A DNA stretch of 64,000 bases. Origin: Coleophoma eucalyptorum. Taxonomy: Eukaryota > Ascomycota > Leotiomycetes > Helotiales > Dermateaceae. Within the stretch, counting starts at the first letter, position 1. Each line of letters opens with the position of its first letter. This document shows positions 34,213 through 47,689 of the stretch, one piece after another. Made by a program: the position numbers and the translations under genes. The DNA is taken from positions 558,001 to 622,000 of the forward strand of contig JALRME010000011.1 of NCBI GenBank assembly GCA_026120035.1, in the 5' to 3' direction. Below the pieces are notes generated by a model. The model worked only from the letters and a program-made list of their open reading frames with translations. It had not been told where the DNA came from and searched no databases.

Positions 34213-37200
34213 GGTCGCTGTGTTGTAGGGTGCGAGAGTAGATGATCTAGATAGCGGGGCAGATTAGTATAGGCCGCGAGGAGTAACCGTACGGGAGGGA
34301 AGAGGGTAAGCATACCAAAAGAAAGCGGTGGTACGAAAATGAGATTAATGGGAGAGCTTGAGGACTTTAAGTAAGGTGAGGTAAGGTAAGGTAGGGTAGG
34401 GTAGGGATGGGCTAAGAGTGGTGTTTGCGGGGGAATGTGAGAGCTCCTGCGTTGGTCTAAGCGCAAATGTGGTGTGATGGGACGAAATGTACCAGGTGTG
34501 CAACTGGAAATGTATCACCGTCCGACACAGGAGACGCACCCTTATATACCATCCCCGCTGTTCTCTGCTGCCTTCGTGATTGTGCACTGCTGGACTCATT
34601 CAAAGCGCGCAGCTTACTTTCCTTACCTCAGAAAAGACTCAAACCGGGAATAATTGACAGCAGCATTGCCTCAATGATCGATGCCTACCCGCCGACAACC
34701 TCCCAGCCAACACCCGAAGGAATCCAACGGGACACATCCGCAGCAGCAAGCACTGGAAGGCGTGCTCCAATCACAGGCCCGGCCTTGCGCTATTTGTTCT
34801 CCGCAAAAGCTTGATTGTTGAGCTAAAGCTGAGAGTGGTGGCCTTCCATCCCTGTGACATCGCTAATCGACCAAAGAGTACAACGCTCTGGTGATCATTG
34901 ACATCATGATTGGGGCACTATCCCCACGGCCGCTTATCAACACAGCCTCGTAGCTGGATATCACGGCTGCTGTTTTCGACCATCTCACGATGACCAAATG
35001 CTAACCCTACGATGCCGTGAGGAGAATTCCCTCATAGCTTTTGATGCGAAGCGCAGGAGAGCGATGGGCGTGAGTGTGTGGGTGTGTGGGCGGCCACAGC
35101 TCCCATTCGATAAGCGATGAGACCTCGAATTCGGCCTATTGCGATTCCGAGAATGAGCCTGAGCTTATAGCTTTCTGCCTTCTGCGGCCTCTTCTTTTTC
35201 TGTCTTCCCTCCATTGACCATTGACCATTGACTATTGATCAGTGATCGCCTGATCATCGCCATGCCGTTGTATCCAGCCACTGCAGGAGACAAGCATGGG
35301 CTTTGGCGCGATGCTGGATCCGGCAGGCTTCGAGAAGGATTCCATCACCCGACCGACTCTCCACCGCATTTCCCTTTCCTCGGCCCGTTCTCCTACAGGC
35401 CCAACTCTGACCTAAAGACTCCCTAGCACCGATGCGCCAATTCTGCCTTATGCACCTGAGTTATCCTCCATTCCAGATTCGATCGCTTTCCTCTCGAGCG
35501 TTGCTAGTCAGCCGGATGCTCAGCCCTGTCCCGAGCCATATCATTCCATGCTGATCCTCTCTTTCATCGCTTTCCTTGTTGCCACCAAGATCGTGTCGGC
35601 ACCTTGAAGCGATTAGACCAGCTCCAGCTTCCAGTTTGAGGTTAGGGACGTCGCCAATGTCATATCTTAATCTACCTAGATTTGGTGATGTACCGCGCCC
35701 GTACAGAAAGGCAGTCCTTGATCCACCATCGCGAAGCTTCGGTTCTTTTGGTGGAGGCGCAGTATCTGCATCTCGGATCACATTGCACCAAGTTGATCTA
35801 TCCATTTGCGCATATACCCCCCATCGCGATCCGAAAATTTTGGGTCGCTTGCAGAAAGCGGGTAGAAGTTTCACCCTCCAAGACTTCACACATTGGATTC
35901 TCCAGCACAGTCGGGCGACCATTGTTATCTATTGCTTGCTCGACTATCCTTCTAAGGCCATCAGAGCCCTGGAATCTCGTCTGCCTGCAGCCAACCCTGG
36001 GAAGTCCAGGGCGTTGGCAGTAGTCTGCCTCTCGCTCCCTGTTGCTGATATTCCTCGTTTCATTTTCGTGGTGGCCATGCCATTAGCCAACTGTGCCGGA
36101 AATGTTTCAAACATGTTTATCACGTGCCTATCCAACCAACGGTATTCGGCCTCGAATTTTCACGTAAGAACATACGAGCGTGATCGCCAGAGCCTTGTTG
36201 ACAAGGCTTAGCATTAGCTAAGTAAGGCACGGATGGATATACGGGCTTACTTTGGTATGGCTTGGCTCATGTCAGGAGCGTTTGAGTCAAGAAGTTGTGT
36301 TGCACTGACGATAACGTCTACTTTAGCGTCAGACTAGAGTGGCTATGTTTCTTGACGACATAACGTCCTTGGCTCGTCCCTTCCTTCTACGCTTCTTCTC
36401 GAATCTATCAGCAAAATTTTGCTCAGCATTGGAGTCAAAGCTGGCCTCTTGGACTACTGATTTCCTTGCCAACATGTAAGATTAAGGAGCCAGGCCTTTT
36501 TTCTACTGGCATTGCCATTTTTCTCACTGCAGCAGTTGAGGCACACTCCACACTCCTGTCCTTTCATTAAAATGAGTGGCTGAGGTTCAGAAACATCTAA
36601 GGAAGTCTGCCTGCTTGGTGGCTGGTTTCCATGGCATGGCACAATCACTCAGAATCCCTTGTCATCTCTTACTTTATCTCATTACTGAATTGCACGGCTC
36701 AAGCCTTTACTTGAAAAACGTTGATGTCAATCCAATGCTAAATATGGTCGTCTTCAGAGCATGTCTTAAATCGACACACTCTCTATCAATTCCTCACAAA
36801 TACAGAGCTCAATAGAGCAGTGATGCTTTTCGGGCTTTTCCCAGTCCCATGATTACGTCTATGTCCAAATATACGTGCCCTGCAACCATACTAGTAAAGC
36901 CACTCGATCAGCTCCAAGATAACAATATCATATTGAATATAGACAGACATATCTCGACCTAGCAGTTCTATAGTACTGTTTCTTTCCTACCCTACGCTAT
37001 AACTTCAGTACGGTCAATATCCTGTGGATGCAGTTGAATTGGATAGTAAAGTATCTAGAGTACGAGCAATCCATTCCACCTCGCAGTCTCATGATTTTCT
37101 AGATACAAAAATCTCAAAATTAACAGCAATAGAAAAAAGACACAGTGTGCATCTTATTCTTAAGAGAAAAGCATGACACGGTCGATCTCAGAAAAAGCAA

Positions 37201-40200
37201 GTATGGATTGCTTAGCCGTTATAGCATACTATTTGGATAGATAGATAGATGGCCAAAAACATGTTGGGAATGAAATATACATATATGTACGTAAGATAAC
37301 TAGTTAGATAATTGGTCTTGCTTCAATGTGTTGGCAGTTTCCTCATTGATGAGAAGTCGGCGTTCTCATTATTCCAAGCTTAAAGGCGCCTTACTTTCTT
37401 GTAAGAGCAGGACTAATTGTAAACAGAAGGATTCCACAAACCTCCTCACCCCCCCCCCCAAAGCACAAAACACATATTAAAAAAAACCAACACAAGAAAG
37501 ACGATCGACGATCGAATGAGAAAATCGGAGTTCTAATGCGTTGTACAGATAGAATTGCTTCTGTCGCCCAAAGGGGGGCTTAAAGAGCTATATGTCAGGC
37601 TCTCGTATCCTGACCCAAAACTCCAACCTACCTTGCTTTTTTCTTTCTCCCACTGTCCATATAATTCATCTCCCTTCTACCACTACGTTCCACCGCATTT
37701 ATATCCCGCATTCCACCATGTACAGCACAGCACCAAACCCAACCCGTTGCCAGATCCTAAAAATATCAGCAGGCCATAGAAATGGTGAATCTCTTAGCGT
37801 GAGGAGAACGAAAGCGGGGGTTTTGAGGCAGTTTCCAGTGCAGTAATCGGTCAGAGGGAGGGTATATGAGAGGATTTTAAGTAGGAGGGCGTTGAGGGGA
37901 TGCATAGTATCTGTTTTTATAAGATCTGAGTACCCAGTAAGGTCTTCTGGTGGATATCATGATGGCAAGAGAGGGTAATTCCATATAAGATGATAGAAGC
38001 GAAGGTGCATCAATCAATGATAAAGCATGAAGAATTCTGATACTTCAAAACCCTTAGTCCAACAACAAAACTTAAGCAAGCTGTCGATTCTCAGATTGTC
38101 CTTCCGCTCTGAAGCCAAAACAATCGCGGAATTGTGAGCGGATGCCACAGGTTCAGGATAGACTGAAGTCCTCAACATTCACCTCCGATGCGCTGCTAAA
38201 CCGGCTTTCCAAGTTGCGCGTGCATGCTCTTTAAGGACGAGCTGATGACACGAATTTCCACGGTCACAAAAAGCAGTTCATGCCGTAAAAAGTCTCTGCG
38301 AGTGCGAATCCGAATGCGATTGGGGATTAGATCATTGCGTCTGTTCATACTCGTCAGTAACGTTTTTCCTAGTGCATTGTGAAGACCAGAGTGAAGGTGA
38401 ACGGGAGATGGAAATGGAGAGGGGATTGATACCAAGGTTACCCAGGAGTAGAGGATCGAGATTCGCAAGATCGTTGATAACATGGAATCTGATATGTTTC
38501 CGCCAGAAGGGGCAGGAATTGGAAAAGGCATTAGGATACTCACCGCTATTTGCCTGCGATATCTCGTCTCAGGTCTATTCCTAGGGATGGAAACTCACGC
38601 ATCACCAATCGCAGATGCATCTTCTGCTGCTAGAGCACGATGTCCAATACGAAAACAGAATACTTCTCCAAATCACAATGAATTGTCTCAATGGTCATTA
38701 TCCAGACCCTGTAATCCTTCGGAGCCGGCACAGCGACATACTGTGCTTATGAATGTTGTAAGGTTAGTGCTTTCCGTGAAGCTACACGATTTTGAAAACC
38801 CGGGGTGGGTTGTAGATTATGATACATTTCGTATCACATGTAACTTCGCATGCTCGACTGGTTGAGGTTATTCGAAACTCTCGACAGAGCGGTGTGCTTC
38901 TCGTTGACAACACTAAAGGCAGTTCTGAAAACTTGCCAAGGACCCTGGTCGGCTCGTCGATCTGTCCTCCTCGCTTCTCCATACCTCCGGACTTCCTGCC
39001 TTTCATGGGAAACTGAATTTCTGCATACACGTACTCGAGTCAGTTTCGTCACGTGGAATCACACCTCACTCTTGCCACGTTTGGACCGATTTCAGAAACA
39101 ATGCGATACAATGCAACACCGTGTCAGACAAATTTTCGATATTTAAAAAAAGCTTCTGGAAATCTGTTTGTTCCGTCCGAGCAATGGTGTGACAGGTTGG
39201 ACGGGAAATTGGAACCGTTGATGGAAGTGTGTACTCGTGTTACCTGAAAAGTACCTGACTAGTGAGTAGCCATTGATGTCAAAACAAGAAACACCCTTCT
39301 TGCTATGTAAGACATGGGAAGAAACAAATCTTGAAAAATGGCCAGAAATAGCACGGCATAATTATTGCTTTCCTCTCGGAGGAATATCACAATTTCCTTT
39401 AGCTCTTCCCCCAATTTACTTGAGCTAGACTTACGCGACCGCGCTCTAGGAACTAGAGCTGGTTCCTACATTTCCTACAATAGCTTCTGACAACAATAAT
39501 GACTATCAAATCATGCGTAATGATTCCCCCAGAGATCCAGTAACATGTCCGCTGTGCATCCCAGATCCACTGAATCTCGGTGGCAAATCTACTTGTGACT
39601 CGCCATACCCCGATGTTCCCGAGGGCAAATGGCCCCATGGGAAGGGTTCTGTACAGTATGGATGGGCTAACTATGGAAATGCTTCTAAATTCGAACAATG
39701 GAATTGTTGGTGTGCCACGCTGGTGGTAGAACCGATGGGTTCAAATCTGATCCATACGTAGTCCGCAGGATTGGGCCGCAGTCACCATCAGTTGAAGAAG
39801 ATCAGCTGGAAGTCTTGCACTTCAACGGGTAAGGTGCGAGTAGGGACCAGACTACCGGTAGAGCATCACAGACTTTCCTTCTCCTTACGAGTTAAGAGCT
39901 TCGTGCCGTTTGAACAGAGCAGTTGAGGCCACAACGGTTCCAACCCCAGGAAATACAGAAGCCAACAGCGAGCATGATTCGACGTGAGAAAGGTGCCGCT
40001 GATGGGTCAGAAACGCGAAGGAACTCTCCATCCGTGCTTGCATTGGGCAAAATGCATCAAGGCTTCTGTTCGTCTGCATCTGGTGTTGGGCAGAGAGACT
40101 CGACCTGACCTGGCCTGAGGGAGGAGCACCTGGCCCCGGAGCCAGCGAACCATAGCAGCAAACGTGGTTGAGGAGTCACCACTCGTCGCCCAGGTGTCGA

Positions 40201-41394
40201 GGGTATTAACGGCACGGTTGGCGAGGGTATCCCGCAGCGAGCAGCAGCGCAGGACAAATCAACAAAACAGGGCGGACGGGTCTTGTTTGCCTCACTTTGC
40301 GCTGGCTCCAGTCGGAGCGACCCGGACGCTTCGCCAAGAGCGCCGCCGGGTGGCTGATTCGTCGCTTCACTTCTCGCTGTGGTGAAGGTCGGGTCGGCGT
40401 GCATGGAGCACCCATGACCAGCATCGCCCGAAGAGCTTTGGGGCAGGTCGGTGAGATGGGTGAGATTGGTGGGCGAACACCGCCTGTAGGACACTAGGAC
40501 ACCCTGTAGCACTAGCCGGCACGTGCTGAAGACGCTGAGAACTATAGTGACGGGCACGCTGGAACACCGCTGGAAATGGTCTGAAGTCGCTGAGGACGGC
40601 CTGGGTGAAGCATAGCGTGCGAGGTGGTAGGCATGCTGGCATGCGAGTAGGCACCGCATACCCTGCACTCAGCCCTCCTCGTCCACTCACAGCGCGACAA
40701 GCATCACCCGAAGCCTTCGATTGCATGGGAATTGGTGTTTGAGGCCCGCTGGAATCAACCTACTCCGTCAATCTTTGCCCATTCGGACCCCCAAGCTTTC
40801 TATATTCGATCGCTCGACCAGGGAACACAGTCTGACTTTCCCTCCTTACCATCTCTGCCATCATCACACCGTTGCTCGTCTGTCGTTTTTCTCCGACTTG
40901 CTTCCTGTGCGCACCTCGTTTCCCCTCCATCCCACCGCAAAGTTCAGACTTTCCATCCCTCGCATGTTTATGCAAGCCACACTTCGAAACCTTCGCCGTC
41001 ATTCCTCCAACCTTCATCCTTCCTCCCATGCTCCCACCACCAGAGTGTCCGTCATCTCGTCGATCCACCCTACCACACCATCCTTTATACCCTGCAGAGC
41101 CTCTCATCTCGCAGACCCGCTCTGTCCAGATACATAGCTAACTTTGTCGCGCTTCATGTCCATCGATTTCTTCTCCATATCTCGCCTTACTTTTATGCCA
41201 AACGCTGCTCCTCTCCCTCGTCCCTGATCAACACTGCGAACCATCGTAAAGTAAAGCCTTTTCCTGGTTCTGACTGCGAGTTCGAACCACGAAAAGCATC
41301 CACCATTGCCTGCTACCAAAGCGAGGCTGCCGAGCGTTCTTGCTTCACTCTCCTCACCACAGTCTCGAGACTCTCTAATCCACTTTAGCCCGCG
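34213..41394. other. 7.2-kb stretch without a supportable gene
   Basis: It lies between the stomatin start (minus) and the DUF7896 regulator start (plus), so it holds both promoters. I see a GGTAA/GGTAG repeat at 34371-34410, ATTGACC-type repeats near 35214-35240, a C11 run near 37449-37459, and a GC-rich island about 40080-40700. An ATG-started 184-codon frame at 35657-36211 and a 203-codon minus frame at 40057-40668 look non-coding. The last kilobase, rich in CT, is probably the long leader of the regulator gene. No intact transposon or RNA gene was found. Confidence 0.45.
34371..34410 (+). repeat. GGTAA/GGTAG-type simple repeat
   Basis: Imperfect tandem units GTAAG, GTGAG and GTAGG over 40 bases, 159-198 bp upstream of the stomatin start codon, so within its promoter or leader. 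Confidence 0.75.
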
Positions 41395-43372
41395 ATGTCG
41401 AATATCACCGACATCGAAAGGAAACGGCAGTTGCTGCTGGCTCAACTCGCCGAACTGGAAGCGATTCAACCTACAACTCCATCAAATCCATCAAATCCAT
41501 CAAATCCATCTCAATATTTCCGATCTCCTCTACATAGGCATCAACATGTCCCGCGAAGCATGTCGAGCAGCGGGACTACCATGGCCAGACATCCATCAGT
41601 AGGAGCTCATTTGGTCTCTCACTCCCACCAGCTTCTAACCAATTCAATAGCACCGAATCGATAAAACTCAACGACAGCGAGCACTATCACAACATACAGC
41701 TCCTGGTGTATCTATGGCCCGGACCAACTCGAGAGGAACAGCTTCAGCTCGAGCTGGCAACCTCCCTTTCACCAACTCTGGATCTGTACCCACCCCGGTT
41801 TTCGAAACACGCCGCGAACATCCTGATGTTGATGCTTGGGTAGAGCAACCTTTCAACACTTACACCTTCAACCACCAACAACAAGCCAACCTAGAAAACG
41901 TTCCCGAGCACCACAGTAACGTTCTCGAGGACCCGGCCGACTTCCTCAATCGACTCGGAACGCCAGCTCTATCCTTCACCCCATCACCCATGTCGATGCC
42001 ATCAGAGGTGATGAATCACCGACATTCATTCAGCTCGCATCATGCTTTCGGTATACAGACCCCAACAACGCCCGCCGAGTCACTGACGACTGCTACAACG
42101 CTCGCAAGCGAGATGAGTAGACAGAACAGTCTTTGCAACGAACCCTTCCTTCAAAGTGTTGAGATGATGAAGTTCAACTCGAACAGTTCTTACCATCCAG
42201 AAAACGTGGTTGACGAAAGTCAACCATTCCCCTCCCAATACATCTCGTATGCTAGTCGTCGTTCATCGAAAGAAGCTCAGTCTCATATTATTTTCGGAGC
42301 TGGCGCTAGTCATGAATCTTCATTTTCACATTCCTTTTCTTCCCCTGAGACGGTGGCTCAGTTTCCTTCTTCTGAATGCTTGGTGGATAATATGGAGAGG
42401 TCGTTTTCGAATGAAAGTGCTTCATCGACCTCGTCAACTGCTTCGCGAAACAAGGCTCGATTACAAGCTCAGAATCAGCATGCTGCAAAGCGAGTACTAG
42501 CACCGAAAGGTGGTAATGACGAGACGCCTATGTCGAGAGAGAGCTCGACACAGTCAGTCACTCCCAAGAACGGCTCACAAGACAAGGTTGCGATATCGAA
42601 ACCAAGTTACGTCCGCCCAAAGCATGATCGTGTTCAGTGCCATCAATGTGATGAGCATCCTGATGGATTTCGTGGAGAGCACGAGCTAAGAAGACATCAA
42701 GATCGTGTTCATAAAGCTATGGTGAAGAAGTGGATCTGTGTAGAGCCGACAGGTCAGGGTCATCCCAAACCTGTCTTGCCTTTATCTCGATGCAAGACAT
42801 GCACTCATGCAAAGAAGAAGTATGGAGCATATTACAATGCTGCAGCCCATCTTCGCCGCGCGCACTTCAAGCCCAAGGCTAAGGGCCGCAGCAAGACGAG
42901 CAAGAATGAGAAAGAATCTGAGAAGAGAGGTGGCAAGGCCGGTGGTGACTGGCCACCAATGAGTGAGTTGAAGCATTGGATGATCGAGGTGGACGAACCT
43001 GCAACAGAGTTCGCACAGCAGCAACAGCAAGACGAAGAAGAAGACGAAGAGGTCGCTGAAGACGCGCAGAAGAACTTCATCGACAACAACTTCGACTTCG
43101 CTAATTCTTCTATCGCTACCGCCTACCCAAACATGCACGCTCAACAGATTTATGCTAGTCAGGGCATGCAGCTTGATCATTCACAACAAAACATTGACAT
43201 GTCAATGCAATTTCCATCCTCGACTCAAAACCCAGGTTTTGAGTCTTTTCCTCCAACCCTTCTATCGAATGACGCATCAGCACCATTCATGTTCGACAAT
43301 TCCTCCTTCATTGACCAGTCTGTTGGTCTTGATTTTGTACAGCATCTCAACTCCAATTTCTCTTATCAATGA
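41395..43372 (+). CDS. C2H2-like zinc-finger protein with DUF7896-type domain
   Basis: Exons 41395-41598 and 41651-43372 give 641 residues. The 52-bp intron has a perfect CTAAC branch point shortly before its AG and stays in phase, so I place the start at 41395 rather than the internal ATG at 41714. Residues 1-24 form a short coiled coil (DIERKRQLLLAQLAELEAI), followed by a (PSN)n repeat. The next ~300 residues are Ser/Gln/Asn-rich and disordered. The zinc region has CHQCDEHPDGFRGEHELRRH then CKTCTHAKKKYGAYYNAAAH with following His, as in fungal regulators with this domain. A Lys-rich nuclear signal and a Gln-Glu/Asp tract follow. The C-terminus is Gln/Asn-rich. It is presumably a nuclear DNA-binding regulator; targets are unknown. 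Confidence 0.88.
41478..41510 (+). repeat. in-frame 9-bp repeat (TCCATCAAA)3.6
   Basis: Tandem 9-bp units inside the coding exon. In frame they encode P-S-N triplets, so length changes keep the frame. Confidence 0.9.
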
Positions 43373-44380
43373 TTGTTGTTCACTATCAACTCATATTTCG
43401 TCCTTTCTCTTATATCTCTCGTCAGCATTCTATGGTAGTATGGTTATGAGTAAGACTTTTCCTATCTTTCTATTCATGACTCTTGGTCTGGTCTGTCTTA
43501 TATATCAACAATTCATGGAGATGAATTGCTGGGTGGCGGTTCTTTTTTTTTCTCTTTTGCGAGGGGTTCTCTGGAGTTCTCTGGGCTTTGTGAGAGATGG
43601 TGCATCCTTTTGATGCATCATTTTAATTTCCAATTTTCTTTACCTGTAATTCATTTTATGATGTTATGATTATACGCTTTCTCTTCTTTTCTCATGTGGG
43701 GAATAGGATACTGGGCGCTTTTGGTCAACGTCATGAAATGGTCATGGACAGCAGCTTTAAGCTGATTGGGAACTTGGTTAATTTCCTCGGTCTTGGGCGA
43801 GCGATGTGTTATTACTTTTTCTTCTTTAATGTCAGAGTAGCTGGATCTATTTCATACATAAAGAACACGATTTTATCGCGCTGAACTTCTACTACTGCTA
43901 TCCTAAGAGATGAAAACCTGCATTTGGGTTCTAAGTGAGCGATTTGATTGACCTATGGAGCCGAATCACTTAATAATAGAATCCCAACCTTAACTTCATA
44001 CACTTCTGGAATAACTATTCTTAAAATAAATATCACGAAGCACTTCCCCTCTTCCTTTTGAATCCGTCGAACATGGATCTCAGCGATAGCTGAGTGGATA
44101 AACTATTTCCCGATTCCGGCGGGGCATTTCCCAAGCTCTCGAAAACCACGCTGCGGGGTCTGTTCTTCACTCTTCATCAACCTCTCTTGCTTTGCTCACA
44201 CATCCTTGAAGCAATTCAAACCCCATAACCCAGGCGCCTAATCAATTGTGTATTCCTTAGTCATATTTTCGGGCCTCGAATCACCGTATTGGTGGCTGAA
44301 ATAGCTCGAAAAGCCGCAAGTGTGAAAGAAGAGAGATATTTCCGGATACGACGGAGAGCTGAAACAAAGAAAGAAGGAAA
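43373..44380. other. intergenic upstream of the dienelactone hydrolase
   Basis: 1.0 kb; the left part is T-rich 3' UTR of the zinc-finger gene. At 44086-44096 TAGCTGAGTGG matches a tRNA A-box by chance but has no B-box. GC-rich CCGATTCCGGCGGGG near 44110 may be part of the downstream promoter. Confidence 0.4.
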
Positions 44381-45643
44381 ATGTTGATTAAGGAAGATCA
44401 CAGAGATGTACCTACCAAGGCGGATGGGAAGGATGGGAGTATGAGTATGTCTCTCCCAAATTGCCATCATTTCTCCCGGGAGGGGTGCCTCGAGTATTTC
44501 GGTGTGGAGGATGGCTGGATTTAGAATGCGCGATAGGGCGGATGGGAAATTGAGTTGAACGACTGGAAACTGATCTGGGTTATTTTTAGGGGTCTTTTTG
44601 TTCCATCCTACGATTCCTGGATATCCTAATGCGTAGGTTTTTCTGTTTGCTATGCTGGGATTGTATTTTTGTGTAACATGACCAGAATGCATGAATTCGC
44701 ATAGCAAAATTGGCTGATCTGTATTTTACTTGCAGACGATTCCCTGGTGTTGTTCTCTTCAGTGAAATCTATCAAGGTATGTTATGACCGAACCCACGTG
44801 AGGTGGAATCTCAAAAGGCTAAAAGATTTTGCATAGTCACCGGACCCGTTGCTCGGTTTGCTCGCCAGATCGCAGGTCAGGGCTATATCGTCGCCGCTCC
44901 ATCGTCTTATCATGAGTTCACCGGTCCAGAACCGCTAGCATATGATGTGAAGGGCACAGATGATGGAAATGAATGGAAAGTCAAGAAAGTAAGTGTCCTC
45001 AACAAAGTCATACATAATCGTCCCTGACATGCCCAATAGACCGTAAAGGCCTATGACGAAGACGCTACCCTCTCAATCGACGTCCTCCTCTCCCTCCCAA
45101 CATGCACTGGCCGCATCGGCACGACAGGCATGTGTCTCGGCGGGCACCTTGCCTACCGCTGCGCTCTTGATCCACGTGTTTCTGCCGCTGTCACTTACTT
45201 TGCAACGGACCTGCACAGTGGCACGCTCGGTGCCGGAGGTGATGACTCGCTCGCACGCGCGGGTGATATCAAAGGCGAGTTGGCGCTCATTCATGGTACT
45301 TTGGATAATCACGTTCCTCCTGAGGGCCGTGATCTGATCCGCAAGACACTGAGGGAGAAGGGTGTGGTGTTTAGTTGGTATGAACCTGCTGGTGCTCAAC
45401 GTAAGTGGCTTTCTTTTCTTTCTCTGGCTTCTCGGGTTTCTCTCCCGAATATGACATAGGTATGAATTGCTAATTCGTGGACCGTTAGATGCCTTCATCC
45501 GTGACGAGCTCTCCAAAGGCCGCTATGATCCTGCCATCACCAAGGTCTGCTTTGAGATCTTGCTTGAGCTGTTTGGACGTACGCTGAAATTGGATTTGGG
45601 CGCTCATGATGGTGGTGTGCAGGAGATTGAGAACATTTGTTGA
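44381..45643 (+). CDS. dienelactone hydrolase family protein
   Basis: Six exons (44381-44444, 44590-44632, 44736-44776, 44837-44988, 45040-45400, 45489-45643) give 271 residues. The first three exons carry 21, 14 and 14 codons; all junctions are in phase and restore the family N-terminus MLIKEDHRDVPTKADG. The alpha/beta-hydrolase core shows RFPGVVLFSEIYQVTGP, the nucleophile Cys in TGMCLGGHLAYR, Asp in GTLDNHVPPEGR and the His in AQHAFIRDELSKGRYD. Classical members hydrolyse dienelactone in chlorocatechol breakdown. Fungal relatives are usually of unknown substrate. No targeting signal is seen. A minus-strand frame at 44261-44707 overlaps exons 1-3 and is a shadow. Confidence 0.93.
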
Positions 45644-47689
45644 TTAACTCATTAGGGGTAAGGCAACGGAATATTTATTGTCGTCATCCTGACCATTATT
45701 TTATCCTCGTTGCCTCAAAAGGGTTTGGCTGTGAAGATTTGTCTCAGGAAATGAAAGTATCGTAGAACGTTGTGCCTATTGAAGCTTGAAGCCTCTATGA
45801 ATAACAAGAGTTTACTGTCTTCAAAGTCATTCCTCCTGCCAGTTTACATATCTTAGTATATCACTGATTTCGGGATATGTATACCTGTATGAACACTGAA
45901 AGATGCCCAGACTGATTTCAAACATTTAAGGGGTATAGCTGTATAAATTATATCCTTTCGCAGTTGAAGCACTTCGTTTTCTTCAACTTCAAAACTACCT
46001 TGTAATATTATATATACCTTATCATTCCTAACTAGTATATTAGGGATAAATACACAAATTGACAGCCATATCTTCCGTCTTAAATTCTGCCTGTTCACAT
46101 TAGACATGCTCCGTAAGGGCAAGAGCACTTGTATGAATTGCACTGTGTCTTTCACGCCGACAGCGAAGAAACACTCCCCATAAGACCCCCCCCCCCAGGC
46201 CCACGAACAATGAATGCAAATAGCATAAACAGTCTGACTCGGACAATGGTAATGCCTTTTTCCCTTGATTTAATTGCTACTGGCACTTCAGCTGCCCGAA
46301 ATGACATCAATAGTATAGAGTTGTAGCCATATTTTGAGAGGGGGGATGGTCTTTTTCCAACGCATCCAGGGAACAACTCAAAGGCCCAGAAATGACAAAG
46401 TCTGCACGAAGTACAGGTACAGTATTGGGGCCCTGCATAATCAAGATAATGCAGCCTGCTTACATAGATAGCTCTAGATTCGGTAAACCCCCATTCTTCA
46501 ACATTCCGTTCCATGAAGCCGATAAGCGACCAGAACAAAACTTCATTAAGCGAGCATGGTGGCCTTGTAGAAATGTTTTGACTCGTCTCTAATGCAAAAT
46601 TTCCCTGCCTGGATGGGTGTTGGCTATATGGGAAGCTTATGATAGAGAAAAAGAGAATAGTTTAAGACTCAATTACTGGCGCGACATAATTGCTGGTTGG
46701 ATTCGTGCCGAAGGATATTGATGAATCTAAAGCAATTAGTACTGCCCTAAGTGAGAGCTGCTCTGATGGCTACTACTTGCTTATGTTATGAGGTTCATTC
46801 TAGCTGGCTGTGTTGAAATTAAGAGGTGTGTCAAATACAGCGCCGCTTGTGTCTAGGAGCTACTACTTAACATTCTTAATGCTATAAAATGGCTTCGCGC
46901 CACTGGCAGAAGCTTCTCTTTGTCTTTGAATTATCTCTTTCGGAAGAACTCTTGCCGTTTGATACTCTTCAAAGACTTTCGGTTTATCGATGCTATCGAC
47001 TTTCTTTTCTGTAACACAATTGATCATATAAGGCATCAGATCTTTTGCCCTTTGCAAACTTTGGCTGGACTATTTTTCAATTCGGACTATAAATTGTGGC
47101 AGATTCCAGACAAAAGTGTTAAAAGTCGTATGCGGAATCTGCAACCAACATTGGTAGTAGTTGCTCTTTGCGATGTTCTTAGTACAGACACCCGAGGATC
47201 ATATACTTAGAAGTCAGATGCTCGTGCAGATTTCATAAATGAGCAAACTTACTATTAGGATAGTACGGATTTTGTTTTTGTTTTGATCACAGTCCATGTT
47301 CATTTCATAGGCCCTTTAGTGTTCCAAACTAATTTGAACTAAAGATTCCGTCGCTTCTGGCTTTTGAGACCGAGGTTCTCTAGTTAAGAAAGTCTAATAT
47401 AAGGTGTTTCTGACACTCTTTGGTCCATTTTAAGGGGAAGATGAGCATGAGACATTCACAGTAGGATTTGAGGGTGTATATGTTTCCGACTATAAGCACT
47501 TTTTTATACACTTATCGTGCCGTAACTACTATGAAGTATCCATTTCAAAGTCATGTTACGAAGTGAAGCCATTCCCAAGCCAAACATAACGCCAATGAAC
47601 AAGACCAAACTCCCCCAGACCAAAATCAAAACCTAAAAGAAAAATACAATAGAGAAGTAAATCAGAAGACTAGATTAGAGCAGAACAGC
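45644..47689. other. intergenic, AT-rich
   Basis: 2.0 kb between convergent genes. It contains a C11 run at 46186-46196 and much AT-rich sequence. A 64-codon minus frame at 46863-47057 looks protein-like (Lys/Glu-rich) but begins at TTG just after a stop and has no family, so I do not call it. Nothing else supported. Confidence 0.4.

Noticed and set aside
35657..36211. 184-codon plus-strand ATG frame in the large intergenic region
   Set aside because: No homology recognised, no promoter element, and an opposite-strand frame of similar quality overlaps it; the composition does not look coding.
40057..40668. 203-codon minus-strand frame in a GC-rich island
   Set aside because: Cys/Pro/Arg-rich with competing frames on the other strand; GC-rich DNA has few stops, so the length is not evidence.
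41714..41716. internal ATG as start of the DUF7896 protein
   Set aside because: A 52-bp intron with a perfect branch point links it in frame to an upstream exon starting at 41395 that has coiled-coil sequence.
44086..44096. A-box-like TAGCTGAGTGG suggesting a tRNA gene
   Set aside because: No B-box (GGTTCGANNCC) within range and no cloverleaf pairing.
44261..44707. 148-codon minus-strand frame
   Set aside because: It overlaps exons 1-3 of the dienelactone hydrolase, which are supported by phase and family sequence.
46863..47057. 64-codon Lys/Glu-rich minus-strand frame
   Set aside because: It starts at TTG just after an in-frame stop, has no family and no neighbouring exon; at most a decayed fragment.
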